This document shows, piece by piece, positions 1 to 8,055 of a stretch of 64,000 bases of DNA. The translations under genes and the position numbers were made by a program. The stretch comes from an uncultured Saprospiraceae bacterium. Lineage in GTDB: Bacteria; Bacteroidota; Bacteroidia; Chitinophagales; Saprospiraceae. The stretch's first letter is position 1. Each line of letters opens with the position of its first letter. Location of the stretch: assembly GCA_937944245.1 (NCBI GenBank), contig CALDYY010000005.1:23261-87260 (forward strand). The letters are read 5' to 3'. The notes beneath the pieces were generated by a model. It ran no database searches, was not told where the DNA came from, and saw only the letters and a list, made by a program, of their open reading frames with translations.

Positions 1-1120
1 CATTTGGGTCAGTTGGCGGTGCGTCCAATACTAAAACGCCTGTGTTAGGTTGTGCATTTTCCACAGCAATAGTGGCACAAATACCACCGGGCGAGTTGAA
101 AATTAAGACTTTTTCAGGGCCATTGAGAAAAATATCTGTACCGCAGGCGGTTTGTGCAAAAGTAGCTGGTGTACCGCAGGAAGTTAAGTTGGCACTAAAT
201 GGTAAAGTGTTGACCACAGTGGCCTGCTCAATGCTTGTTCGTGCGCAACCTGCTGTGTTACAACGCCATCGCAATTCAAAACCAGGTCGGCGAGTAGCAA
301 AATCAGAAACAAATCTAGCGGTTACACAATTTGAACTGGCTTGTATTGGGAATGGCGTGCCTAAATTTGCACCTGTTATGCGTGCAATAAGTGGTGCTTG
401 TATGTTATCGCCTGCATGTAAGGAAAGAATATCAAAGCCAAACTCCATATCGTAGTTGACGATTTCCATTTGGATGCAGCTATGCGGCAAACTTGGACAA
501 ATAGTAAAAGTTAGGTCTTCATTATTTTGATAGTTGCCACTTGAACCTCCAGAGTCAAACAGCGTTCCACTACAAGCCGTTGAGCCAGCAGCACTTCCCA
601 TATTGAAGGGCGGAACAAATTCTTCAATGCAAAGTGAAAAATCACCTGCATTGGGTGTTGCAGAGGCTGTATAATCGTTAACTCTAATGAAGAATTGCTG
701 ATTTGCAGGTAAATTATTAATCTGAAGCGATACGCTGCGTTGCCCATTTTCAGCGGAAACACACTGCAACTCTGAAAGCGCGTTACAATTACCTCGATAA
801 AGGGTTACTTGTGGATTGGTCAGTGGATTATTCGTTCCACGCACGCCATCTACTCGAATGATGTAGTTTTGAATGCCTGCTGTGGTCGTAAATCGAAACC
901 ATACATCGCGTTGTGTTGTACCGCCTACAAAACAACTTGGGCTATTGTTGCTGCCAATATTGGAAGTTGTTGCCCCAACATTGGTAAATCTGACATCAGG
1001 CTGACAAATAGGGGCTGCACCTAAATTGATACCTGTTGAGCATTCATCGTTCACTACCTGCCCAAAAGCATTGATAGATAACCCAATAAAGAAGAAAAGT
1101 AGAAGTTGAAAATATCTCAT
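1..1120 (-). CDS. Secreted CUB-domain protein, 3' end beyond the window
   Basis: An open minus-strand frame starts at ATG 1118-1120 and stays open to base 1 (373 codons), so the C-terminus is missing. The first 20 residues are a signal peptide (MRYFQLLLFFFIGLSINAFG). Residues about 25-165 form a beta-rich module of the kind found at the N-terminus of Bacteroidota surface proteins (NDECSTGINLG, then DVWFRFTTTAG). Residues about 183-287 look like a CUB domain: ACSGTLFDSGG, paired cysteines, SLHAGDN and a closing FELRWRC. The protein is probably exported, and a T9SS sorting domain would be expected in the missing end. Substrate and role cannot be told. Plus-strand frames over this stretch are antisense shadows. 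Confidence 0.85.
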   Translation of the reverse strand, partial: MRYFQLLLFFFIGLSINAFGQVVNDECSTGINLGAAPICQPDVRFTNVGATTSNIGSNNSPSCFVGGTTQRDVWFRFTTTAGIQNYIIRVDGVRGTNNPLTNPQVTLYRGNCNALSELQCVSAENGQRSVSLQINNLPANQQFFIRVNDYTASATPNAGDFSLCIEEFVPPFNMGSAAGSTACSGTLFDSGGSSGNYQNNEDLTFTICPSLPHSCIQMEIVNYDMEFGFDILSLHAGDNIQAPLIARITGANLGTPFPIQASSNCVTARFVSDFATRRPGFELRWRCNTAGCARTSIEQATVVNTLPFSANLTSCGTPATFAQTACGTDIFLNGPEKVLIFNSPGGICATIAVENAQPNTGVLVLDAPPTDPN

Positions 1121-1129
1121 TCGCACAAT

Positions 1130-1150
1130 TTGTATTTGTATTTGTATTTG
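1130..1150. repeat. Hexamer tandem repeat (TTTGTA)n in a 5' leader
   Basis: The unit TTTGTA is repeated about three and a half times without interruption, 10-30 bases upstream of the start codon of the minus-strand CUB-protein gene. On the coding strand it reads as repeats of TACAAA. Copy-number change would alter the leader length but not the reading frame. Confidence 0.6.
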
Positions 1151-1261
1151 TTAAGGGAAAACGCTTTTGTTATTGAAGAATCTGTTTACATTATTGTCAA
1201 TGTGATGAAAAATATCCCTTAGAACTCTCGTTAGCCAAAAATAGTGATTTTTTGATATTCC

Positions 1262-1280
1262 AATCCTTAAAATAAGGATT
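1262..1280. promoter_or_regulatory. Short perfect inverted repeat
   Basis: AATCCTTA and its complement TAAGGATT flank an AAA loop. The 8-base arms are perfect. The site lies in the divergent intergenic region, about 140 bases before the CUB-protein start and 190 before the ArsR-type gene. It could be an operator or a weak hairpin; nothing decides between them. Confidence 0.35.
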
Positions 1281-1445
1281 CTTTACAAACATACTAATAT
1301 AAAGCGTCAATAACAACGATTTTATTTTGCGATAAATTAGATTCTACGGTATTTTGACTGCTAATCCCCATAGATTGGAAAGACCATTTATCAAAACAAA
1401 AGAAAAAAAATACTATTTACAGAACATTGACAAAAATTGAATAGT

Positions 1446-1459
1446 TATGTATATACATA
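1446..1459. promoter_or_regulatory. Palindrome just before the ArsR-type gene (candidate operator)
   Basis: TATGTATATACATA is a perfect 14-base palindrome ending 10 bases before the ATG at 1470. ArsR-family repressors usually bind AT-rich palindromes overlapping their own promoter, so autoregulation is the natural inference. It is not shown by the sequence alone. Confidence 0.5.
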
Positions 1460-1469
1460 GAATTAATAA

Positions 1470-1769
1470 ATGAATAACTTGAATACCAGATTTACAGAAG
1501 CTTTCCTTGAAGATGCTACCGAAACACTTCGTGCAGTTGCACATCCTATTCGATTAGCAATGATTGATTTGCTGGCTCATCATGGGCAGCTATCCGTTTC
1601 TGATATACACGAAACGCTAGATATACAACAAGCTGTGGCTTCTCATCATCTTAGAATCCTCAAAGGTAAGGGTGTTGTAGAGGTAACTAGAGATGGGAAA
1701 AACTCTATCTATGCCCTTTCTACGGAAGATTTTCGTTTAATTCTGAATATACTTGAAAAGGTTAAGTAA
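1470..1769 (+). CDS. ArsR/SmtB-type winged-helix transcriptional regulator
   Basis: This 99-residue protein is the normal length for a single-domain ArsR regulator. The fold can be followed: RAVAHPIRLAMIDLLA (helix leading into the wHTH), LSVSDIHETLDIQQAVASHH (helix-turn-helix with the S-H-H-L recognition helix), then the beta wing around VVEVTRDGKNSIYAL. I see no CxC or clustered Cys/His metal site, as there are no cysteines, so it is unlikely to be a classical arsenite or zinc sensor. It is transcribed away from the CUB-protein gene and carries a palindrome 11 bases upstream of its ATG. The targets are unknown. Confidence 0.85.
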   Translation: MNNLNTRFTEAFLEDATETLRAVAHPIRLAMIDLLAHHGQLSVSDIHETLDIQQAVASHHLRILKGKGVVEVTRDGKNSIYALSTEDFRLILNILEKVK

Positions 1770-1810
1770 TTAATCGAATAACCACTATTACTTTACAGAT
1801 ACTTTAATGA

Positions 1811-2830
1811 TTACCGAACTGCTTGCAAAACCCTAATGGTATATTCAACCATATCGGCTGTAATGTCCATGTGCATAACAAAACGCACTGTTTGTGTGCC
1901 AAAAGCAACTGCTAAAATTCCTTTTGCCTTAAGCTGCTCCAAAAAAGTAGCTGCTGTAAAAGGCGCTTTTACAGCAAAAATCAAAATATTGGTGTGAACA
2001 GGGCGAATATGAGCAACATACGGCTGCTCGCTTAGAACTTTTGCCAGCATTTTAGCGCGGTCATTGTCTATTTTCAATCGAGTTATGTGATGGTCTAAGG
2101 CATAAATGCCGGCAGCAGCAAGGTATCCCGCTTGGCGCATTCCGCCACCCATTACTTTGCGATAGCGCCGAGCTTGTTGTATGAAATCAGTATTGCCGAC
2201 TAGCAAAGACCCCACGGGCGCACCTAAACCTTTGGAAAGACAAATGGAAATGCTATCGAACATCGCACCTACGGCTTCTGTACTTTCGCCTGTTTCCACT
2301 AGCGCATTGAAAAGTCGTGCACCATCCAGATGTAAGGCTAAATTTTTTGCCTTGCAAAGTTGATGAATCGGCATAATTTCTTCCAAATTATAGTAACTAC
2401 CACCCCCCTTATTGCAAGTATTTTCTAGCACCACTAATTTTGTTCTAGGCAACCAATCGTAATTGGGTTTAATGGCACTATCAATTTGCGCAGCCGTAAT
2501 TTTTCCGTTCTCTCCTTTTATCAAGTTTATCGCTACGCCTGAATGAAAGGCATACCCGCCCGTTTCGTATTGATAGATATGGGAGTTTTCGTCGCAGATG
2601 ACTTCATCCAAAGGTTGTGTATGGGTTTTGATGGCAATTTGATTGGTCATCGTGCCAGAAGGACAAAATAGAGCAGCTTCCTTGCCAAACATCTCAGCTA
2701 CTTTGGCTTCTAAGGCGTTTACGGTAGGGTCTTCCCTAAAAACATCGTCACCTACTTCTGCTGAAAACATGGCATTTAGCATCGCTGGTGTAGGCTTGGT
2801 AACCGTGTCGCTAATTAAATTGACCATCAT
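1811..2830 (-). CDS. ltaE: Low-specificity L-threonine aldolase
   Basis: This is a PLP enzyme of fold type I that cleaves L-threonine or L-allo-threonine to glycine and acetaldehyde. Landmarks are [14 protein letters not shown] at the N-terminus, [26 protein letters not shown] (Asp contacting the PLP nitrogen) and [13 protein letters not shown], which holds the Schiff-base lysine. The length of about 339 residues is typical. The frame extends 12 codons upstream to 2866, but the MMVNLISDT start at 2830 (or 2827) fits the family and follows an AAGAAAAGA stretch. It is a single-gene unit divergent from the lipoprotein at 2897. The role is probably glycine supply or threonine catabolism. Confidence 0.93.
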   Translation of the reverse strand: MMVNLISDTVTKPTPAMLNAMFSAEVGDDVFREDPTVNALEAKVAEMFGKEAALFCPSGTMTNQIAIKTHTQPLDEVICDENSHIYQYETGGYAFHSGVAINLIKGENGKITAAQIDSAIKPNYDWLPRTKLVVLENTCNKGGGSYYNLEEIMPIHQLCKAKNLALHLDGARLFNALVETGESTEAVGAMFDSISICLSKGLGAPVGSLLVGNTDFIQQARRYRKVMGGGMRQAGYLAAAGIYALDHHITRLKIDNDRAKMLAKVLSEQPYVAHIRPVHTNILIFAVKAPFTAATFLEQLKAKGILAVAFGTQTVRFVMHMDITADMVEYTIRVLQAVR

Positions 2831-2849
2831 ATAATCTTTTCTTAATTTA

Positions 2850-2878
2850 GTTGTTATTATTGGCAAAGTCTATCTTTG
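2850..2878 (+). promoter_or_regulatory. Candidate Bacteroidota promoter for the lipoprotein gene
   Basis: TATCTTTG at 2871-2878 is an exact match to the Bacteroidota -7 element TAnnTTTG. GTTG at 2850-2853 sits 17 bases upstream as a weaker -33 element. A transcript starting just downstream would exclude a start codon at 2876 and supports the ATG at 2897. Confidence 0.5.
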
Positions 2879-2896
2879 TTTTCAAATATAAAAGTA

Positions 2897-3901
2897 ATGA
2901 TTCGTTTAGCAGTATTTGTTTTTGTCCTTCTTTTCTTGTCTAGTTGCGACAATGAAATCAACCTTACTACCGACTGGAAAGATATTCCTATTGTTTACGG
3001 CATACTAGATAAAAATGCTATGGTCAATTACATACGTGTAGAAAAAGCATTTCTCGACTCAAAAACCAATGCTTTTGAGATTGCCAAAATAGCAGATTCT
3101 ATCTATTATCAAGAGGTATTGGTGCAACTGGAGCGTCCAAAAAGAAATGAACGCATCACTTTGCAGCGGGTGGATGCAAGCAAAGAAGGTATTGCAAGAG
3201 AGAAGGGAATATTTGCTACTGAACCTAATATCCTTTATAAACTAGATTTACCACGCTCCGAACAGTTACAAAATGGGGAAGAAGTGCGCATCATCGTTAC
3301 GCGCAGTGATAAATCCACACCAGCTACGGCTACAACAATCATTATTGACGACTTCATCATCATCGCAGGGCAACCCGCTGACTTAGTAAATTGGAGCGAG
3401 TATGACCGCCCAGTGCGCATCTCATGGCGACCTGAAGGTAGAGCCGCTACCGTTTATGATGTCAAGTTTCTCATTAATTACGATGAATCCACTAGCAACG
3501 GCGAATTTTTACCCAAAGTCTTAGAATGGACAGTAGCTAGAAACTTTGCACGCGAGGATTTCAATAGCCAACGATTGGGAGTAGAAGTGTTGGGGCAAGC
3601 ATTTTATCGTTTTCTACAAAGTGAACTGCCCACTTCTTCCAATGTGCGTCGCCGATTCAAAAATATGGACTTGCAAGTTATCGCTGGTGGGCGAGAATTG
3701 CTAGAATACATTGCGCTTCGCAATGTGAATGCTGGCATTACCAGTTCACAGGAAATACCATCTTACACCAATGTGCAGAATGGGCTGGGTGTGTTTACTT
3801 CCATCAATATAGCAGAAAAAAAGGGTATCCGTTTAACTGGACCTGCTATTGATTCTTTAAAAGAGGGTAGAATCACTAGAAACCTAAACTTTATGGACTA
3901 G
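2897..3901 (+). CDS. Predicted lipoprotein, DUF4249-like
   Basis: About 334 residues. The ATG at 2897 opens a lipoprotein signal (MIRLAVFVFVLLFLSSC) with lipobox LSSC, so the mature protein is anchored by lipid. The rest is beta-rich: IPIVYGILDKNAMVNYIRV, a run of charged strands, then FIIIAGQPADLVNW. The layout resembles the DUF4249 lipoproteins common in Bacteroidota, which often accompany outer-membrane receptors. No such receptor gene is adjacent here, and the resemblance is from memory of the family rather than an alignment. The function is unknown. It ends 15 bases before the convergent gene that follows. Confidence 0.65.
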   Translation: MIRLAVFVFVLLFLSSCDNEINLTTDWKDIPIVYGILDKNAMVNYIRVEKAFLDSKTNAFEIAKIADSIYYQEVLVQLERPKRNERITLQRVDASKEGIAREKGIFATEPNILYKLDLPRSEQLQNGEEVRIIVTRSDKSTPATATTIIIDDFIIIAGQPADLVNWSEYDRPVRISWRPEGRAATVYDVKFLINYDESTSNGEFLPKVLEWTVARNFAREDFNSQRLGVEVLGQAFYRFLQSELPTSSNVRRRFKNMDLQVIAGGRELLEYIALRNVNAGITSSQEIPSYTNVQNGLGVFTSINIAEKKGIRLTGPAIDSLKEGRITRNLNFMD

Positions 3902-3915
3902 CTCTTGGCTAGTCT

Positions 3916-4344
3916 CTACAAATATTTTGTTAAATTACGATCCGTTAGAATATCTTTCAGCTCTTTTAGCTGCTGATAACGCTTAGGCAATACCCGCTTA
4001 AATGCTTCTTTGACTGCTACAAAAGTTCCTCTTTCCATCATGTCAGGAACCATTTTTTTGACGGTATCTGTTACAAACATTAAGTCGTGCAACAAAATAG
4101 ACTTCAATGAAGGAATGTCATGCCAATCTGCTTCTACAGCATATGCCTGCTCAAAGATACCTTCTTCGCTATCTTCCACAGCATCAAGTTCTATAATTTG
4201 AGCATTTTTCTCCAAAGCAATCGCTCTGACCGTTTCTATATCGCCTGTCGGTAATTCCCAGTATTCATCGCCTTTTTTCATCATAAAGACCTCTAAACCA
4301 TTGTCATTCACACGATAGATGAATAAATTGGATGTGTTTTTCAT
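3916..4344 (-). CDS. Small protein with a Nudix-like N-terminus lacking the Nudix box
   Basis: 142 residues. The start resembles the first strands of a Nudix hydrolase (LFIYRVNDNGLEVFMMKKG, then YWELPTGDIE). However, the diagnostic Nudix box (G-x5-E-x7-R-E-x2-E-E-x-G) does not follow: the segment after GDIETVRAIALEKN has no REx2EE. The C-terminal half is helical and charged. It could be a catalytically dead Nudix-fold protein or only a chance resemblance. It is a monocistronic gene on the minus strand, convergent with the lipoprotein gene upstream. Confidence 0.6.
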   Translation of the reverse strand: MKNTSNLFIYRVNDNGLEVFMMKKGDEYWELPTGDIETVRAIALEKNAQIIELDAVEDSEEGIFEQAYAVEADWHDIPSLKSILLHDLMFVTDTVKKMVPDMMERGTFVAVKEAFKRVLPKRYQQLKELKDILTDRNLTKYL

Positions 4345-4494
4345 GCATTAAATTTAAATAATAAGCACTTTAACAGATGCTCGCAAAAAAAGGTTGTCAA
4401 ATAGTTAACAAAGAAAAGTGGTAATCTCTGATTTGTAAGTTGGGTGGTTGATGGTTAGCGAGTTAGCACGTTGGCTTTTTGGGTAACATCGCCC

Positions 4495-4508
4495 ACGAAT
4501 TAATTCGT
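4495..4508. repeat. Palindromic hairpin in an intergenic region
   Basis: ACGAATTAATTCGT is a perfect 14-base palindrome. GCC to its left and GGC to its right extend the stem after one mismatched pair, giving a 22-base hairpin. It lies 60 bases downstream of the DUF1232 gene on the minus strand. It could be a terminator without a T-run or a dispersed intergenic palindrome. Confidence 0.4.
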
Positions 4509-4567
4509 AGGCTATTGCTGTTATTATAGGGTTAATTCCTTTTCGCAGGTATGAAAGATTAAACACT

Positions 4568-4954
4568 CTACAACGCTTTATCAATTTCCTTGAGTTCGAT
4601 TTCCTCATAATTGCCGAACCAGTCGGTCAATTTTTGGCGGGCTTTGGTGCGCACTTCTTCATTGATATAAGAAGCTACTGTGACCAAGCCAAAACTAAGA
4701 ATGCCAATATCATCGGTGAAGCCCACAAACGGTGTGATGTCTGGCACAGCATCAGAAATCAACACCAAATAGCCCAACGCCCCCATGATGATGCGCTTTG
4801 CCCATGCAGGCGTTTCCTTACGTTGGTAGGCATACCAAAGCAGCAGCACCATGTAAGTCGCTTTGATGCCAAGACCTTTAGCAAAACGCTTGAATTTTCC
4901 CCAAAAACTACTTTCGTCAAAGTGCTGCTCGGTTTTTTCCAATTCTTGCTTCAT
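4568..4954 (-). CDS. YkvA/DUF1232 family membrane protein
   Basis: About 128 residues from ATG 4954 (MKQELEKTEQHFDE). The frame is open further upstream, but that part has no family character. The middle carries two hydrophobic segments (KATYMVLLLWYAYQ and IIMGALGYLVLISDAVPD). The family signature DAVPDITPFVGFTDD spans the turn between the second and third hydrophobic stretches (IGILSFGLVTVAS). DUF1232 proteins are small predicted inner-membrane proteins of unknown function. The charged C-terminus (EIELKEIDKAL) is probably cytoplasmic. It has no operon partner. Confidence 0.85.
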   Translation of the reverse strand: MKQELEKTEQHFDESSFWGKFKRFAKGLGIKATYMVLLLWYAYQRKETPAWAKRIIMGALGYLVLISDAVPDITPFVGFTDDIGILSFGLVTVASYINEEVRTKARQKLTDWFGNYEEIELKEIDKAL

Positions 4955-5215
4955 GTTTTTTAGCTTATTTGTAAGTGTAAAACAATGCTGACGAAAAAGT
5001 AGTTGTAGCGATTCAACGATTCTACATGGCGTTTCGTCGGAAACTAAAGATGAGGTTGATAATAAATGTTCATTTCTTATGTTTAGTTTTTCTCGGAATA
5101 CCACTATTTCTAACACGCTTACATTCCAAGCAAAACTCAATAATGAACATTTTTTTTATTATCAAACCTTAGTAGCTTTACGCACCATTATTTTGACAAT
5201 TGTAAACACAAACAG

Positions 5216-6604
5216 ATGCTTTCAAAAGGGCTTTATTTACAACGACGCAAGCAACTCATGGAGCAAATAGGGGAGGGGCTTATTGTTCTAATAGGCAATG
5301 AAGAGGTGGGCATGAATTGCACTGCCAATCCTTATCCATTTCGGCAGGATAGTTCTTTTTTGTATTTTATTGGATTAAACCAACCGAATTTAGTGGCAAT
5401 TATTGATGTGGATGCTTATAAAACGCATCTTTTCGGCAGTGATTCCACGATGGAAGATATTATTTGGATGGGTGAACAAAGCAGTATAAAGGAATTAGCA
5501 GCTCAGGTGGGAATACATAATTGCGCCGACCATCAACAACTGGCTTCTATGTTGCATCAAGCTAAGAAAGCCAATCGCACCATTCATTTTTTGCCGCCCT
5601 ATCGCTTGCGCAATGCACAAAAACTAAGTGCTTGGTTGAATATTCCTTTGGAAGCTATTGGTTCGCATGCTTCTCAAAAGCTAGTAAAAGCAGTGATTGC
5701 ACAGCGTTCTGTAAAAACAGCCGAAGAAATTGCGGAAATGGAAAAAGCTCTGAATTGTAGCAAAATCATCCACGAAACGCTAATGCAGCGTGCCAAAGCA
5801 GGTATGAAAGAAGCAGCATTAGTAGGAATGGCGAAAGGCATTGCTTTGGCAATGGAAGGCGATTTGGCATATCCACCCATAGTAACTGTAAACGGACAAA
5901 CACTTCATAATCACTACTATGGCAATACTTTGCAATCAGGACAACTGCTATTGGCAGACGTAGGGGCAGATGTTGCCAGCCATTACGCCAGCGACATCAC
6001 GCGAACTTTCCCTGTGGATACTACTTTTTCAACCCAACAAAAAGAAATTTACGAAATTGTCCTTCAAGCGAACACCACCGTCATTACACAACTAAAACCC
6101 AATGTTGCTTATCGAGATATGCACTTTTTGGCAGTAAAAATTATTGCAGAAGGTTTAATTGCACTGGGTTTGATGAAAGGCAATGCCGATGAAGCAGTGG
6201 CAGCAGGCGCACATGCGTTATTCATGCCGCACGGTTTGGGACATATGATTGGTTTGGATGTGCATGATATGGAGGATTTAGGCGAAGATTATGTTGGTTA
6301 CGACGAAAATCAACAACGAAGCGAGCAATTTGGGACTGCCTATTTGCGCTTGGCGAAAAAAATGTTGGCGGGTTACACCTTGACCGTTGAACCCGGCATT
6401 TACTTTATTCCCCAACTGATAGACCAATTTCAACAGGAGCGCAAGTTTACCAATTTCATTGAATATGCTAAATTAGATGAGTACCGAACTTTTGGTGGTA
6501 TTCGCATTGAAGATAATATACTGATAACCAATGACGGTTGCCGAGTTTTAGGAGAACCCATCGCCAAAACAGTAGCAGAAGTGGAAGCGTTGAGAAGTAA
6601 ATAG
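5216..6604 (+). CDS. pepP: Xaa-Pro aminopeptidase (aminopeptidase P family, M24B)
   Basis: 462 residues with the two-domain layout of aminopeptidase P: an N-terminal AMP_N domain (about 1-170; RRKQLMEQIGEGLIVLIGN, FRQDSSFLYFIGLN) and a pita-bread catalytic domain. The dinuclear metal ligands are in place: Asp248 in LLADVGAD, Asp260 in YASDITRTF, His in HGLGHMIGLDVHD, Glu in TVEPGIYF and Glu in GGIRIEDNIL. The enzyme removes an N-terminal residue preceding proline and is expected in the cytoplasm, as no signal peptide is seen. It stops 13 bases before the M20 amidohydrolase gene, so the two peptidase genes are probably co-transcribed. Confidence 0.93.
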   Translation: MLSKGLYLQRRKQLMEQIGEGLIVLIGNEEVGMNCTANPYPFRQDSSFLYFIGLNQPNLVAIIDVDAYKTHLFGSDSTMEDIIWMGEQSSIKELAAQVGIHNCADHQQLASMLHQAKKANRTIHFLPPYRLRNAQKLSAWLNIPLEAIGSHASQKLVKAVIAQRSVKTAEEIAEMEKALNCSKIIHETLMQRAKAGMKEAALVGMAKGIALAMEGDLAYPPIVTVNGQTLHNHYYGNTLQSGQLLLADVGADVASHYASDITRTFPVDTTFSTQQKEIYEIVLQANTTVITQLKPNVAYRDMHFLAVKIIAEGLIALGLMKGNADEAVAAGAHALFMPHGLGHMIGLDVHDMEDLGEDYVGYDENQQRSEQFGTAYLRLAKKMLAGYTLTVEPGIYFIPQLIDQFQQERKFTNFIEYAKLDEYRTFGGIRIEDNILITNDGCRVLGEPIAKTVAEVEALRSK

Positions 6605-6617
6605 CAAAAAAAATATA

Positions 6618-7811
6618 ATGAACATAAAAGATAACATACAACGATTGGCTGCTGATTATCATCAAGAAGTGATTGGTGTGAGAAGACATTTACATCAATT
6701 TCCTGAGTTGTCTTTTGAAGAAAAGGCGACTGGTCAATTCATCGCCAACACTTTAGCTGAAATGGAAATTCCACATCAACATGGTTGGGCAGAAAATGGA
6801 GTGGTGGCTATCATTCAGGGTAAAAATCCCGACAAAAAGACAATTGCGCTGCGTGCAGATATAGATGCTTTGCCGATACAAGAAGCCAATGAAGTAGCCT
6901 ATAAGTCGCAACATGAAGGCATTATGCACGCTTGTGGACACGATGTACATACGGCTTCATTGTTAGGTTCTGCAAAAATTTTACATCAACTTAGACATCA
7001 ATTTGAAGGGCAAATAAAACTGATTTTTCAGCCTGCTGAAGAAAAAGCACCTGGTGGCGCATCTATACTCATCAAAGAAGGAGTTTTGAAAAACCCTGCA
7101 CCTTTGAGCATTCTTGGGCAACATGTTCATCCACCTTTGGAAGTAGGTAAAATTGGTGTTAAAGCGGGAATGTTTATGGCTTCTACAGATGAAATCTATG
7201 TGACCATTACAGGAAAAGGTGGACACGGTGCAACACCGCATCAATGCGTTGACCCTGTACTCATTGCATCGCACATGATAGTAGCTTTGCAGCAAATTGT
7301 CAGTAGAAATAGCGACCCAACCATGCCTTCGGTATTAACCTTTGGATATATTGCTTCACAAGGTGGAGCAAATAATGTGATTCCTAACACAGTGCGTTTG
7401 GAGGGTACTTTCCGAACGATGGATGAACAGTGGCGCAAAGCAGCCCATCAGAAAATGCAAAAAATGGCACTTGCCATAGCAGAAGGTATGGGGGGGACTT
7501 GCGAATTTAATATTGTGGTAGGCTATCCTTTTCTGGTTAATGAGGAGCAACTCACGGCTAGAGTGCGCACTTTTGCTGAAGATTATTTAGGCAAAGAACA
7601 AGTCGTGGATTTGCCCATACGAATGACGGGTGAAGATTTTGCCTTTTACACTCAAGAAATTCCAGGCTGTTTTTATCGCTTAGGTGTCCGCAACGAGGCA
7701 AAAAAAATTACTTCTAGTGTGCACACCAATACTTTTGATGTGGATGAAGATTGTTTGTTGCACGGCATGGGTTTAATGGCTTGGTTGGCGATTAAGGAGT
7801 TGGGGAATTGA
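6618..7811 (+). CDS. M20 family metallo-amidohydrolase (N-acyl-amino acid amidohydrolase type)
   Basis: 397 residues, normal for the M20D amidohydrolase/aminoacylase branch. Visible motifs are RRHLHQFPELSFEE, ALRADIDALPIQE, the metal-binding MHACGHDVH, FQPAEEKAPGGA with the catalytic Glu, the dimerisation-domain GKGGHGATPHQCVDPV, and the closing MTGEDFAFY and SSVHTNTFDVDE with the last His ligand. It likely hydrolyses N-acyl amino acids or related amides in the cytoplasm; the exact substrate cannot be told. It directly follows the aminopeptidase P gene. A run of seven G at 7490-7496 lies in the coding sequence, with the frame intact. Confidence 0.9.
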   Translation: MNIKDNIQRLAADYHQEVIGVRRHLHQFPELSFEEKATGQFIANTLAEMEIPHQHGWAENGVVAIIQGKNPDKKTIALRADIDALPIQEANEVAYKSQHEGIMHACGHDVHTASLLGSAKILHQLRHQFEGQIKLIFQPAEEKAPGGASILIKEGVLKNPAPLSILGQHVHPPLEVGKIGVKAGMFMASTDEIYVTITGKGGHGATPHQCVDPVLIASHMIVALQQIVSRNSDPTMPSVLTFGYIASQGGANNVIPNTVRLEGTFRTMDEQWRKAAHQKMQKMALAIAEGMGGTCEFNIVVGYPFLVNEEQLTARVRTFAEDYLGKEQVVDLPIRMTGEDFAFYTQEIPGCFYRLGVRNEAKKITSSVHTNTFDVDEDCLLHGMGLMAWLAIKELGN

Positions 7812-7930
7812 ATCAATATTTTGATGGATAAATTGGTATTCTTAAGAAATTAAAAATTTAAACATGCTCTAAGGTCTAATATTAGTAAATTAACATTATC
7901 ATTAAAAAACTTTATAGCAGTTTTGATGTT

Positions 7931-7960
7931 TTTGTATTTATAATAGTATTACTATTATTG
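7931..7960 (+). promoter_or_regulatory. Candidate promoter with embedded inverted repeat, upstream of the LCIB-type carbonic anhydrase gene
   Basis: TTTG at 7931-7934 and TATTATTG at 7953-7960, spaced by 18 bases, make a near-consensus Bacteroidota promoter (one mismatch in TAnnTTTG). Inside it, 7940-7958 is a perfect inverted repeat: ATAATAGTA and its complement around one central T. A palindrome covering the spacer and -7 region is where a repressor would act. It leaves a leader of about 90 bases before the ATG at 8056. Confidence 0.5.
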
Positions 7961-8055
7961 TAGAATGTAATTAAAGAAAATAGTGATGACTTATATTTGA
8001 AATTCAGCAGATTATTACACCATTCTAGTTCATTCACATAAAACAACCATTAACT

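Larger units (their letters stand above)
1121..1469. other. Intergenic region between divergent genes
   Basis: No coding frame is visible in these 349 AT-rich bases, which separate the divergently transcribed CUB-protein gene and ArsR-type regulator and so must hold both promoters. Three structures stand out: a hexamer tandem repeat at 1130-1150, a short hairpin at 1262-1280 and a palindrome at 1446-1459. Confidence 0.6.

Noticed and set aside
42..1024. Plus- and minus-strand short frames at 42-455, 511-762 and 809-1024
   Set aside because: They are shadows of the open minus-strand CUB-protein frame, which has a signal peptide and family motifs over the whole stretch.
2876..2896. TTG start at 2876 for the lipoprotein
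   Set aside because: The TTG is part of a consensus -7 element, and the ATG at 2897 gives a proper lipoprotein signal.
4405..4608. 67-residue minus-strand frame
   Set aside because: It overlaps the end of the DUF1232 gene, has basic low-complexity composition without a family match, and contains the palindrome at 4495-4508.
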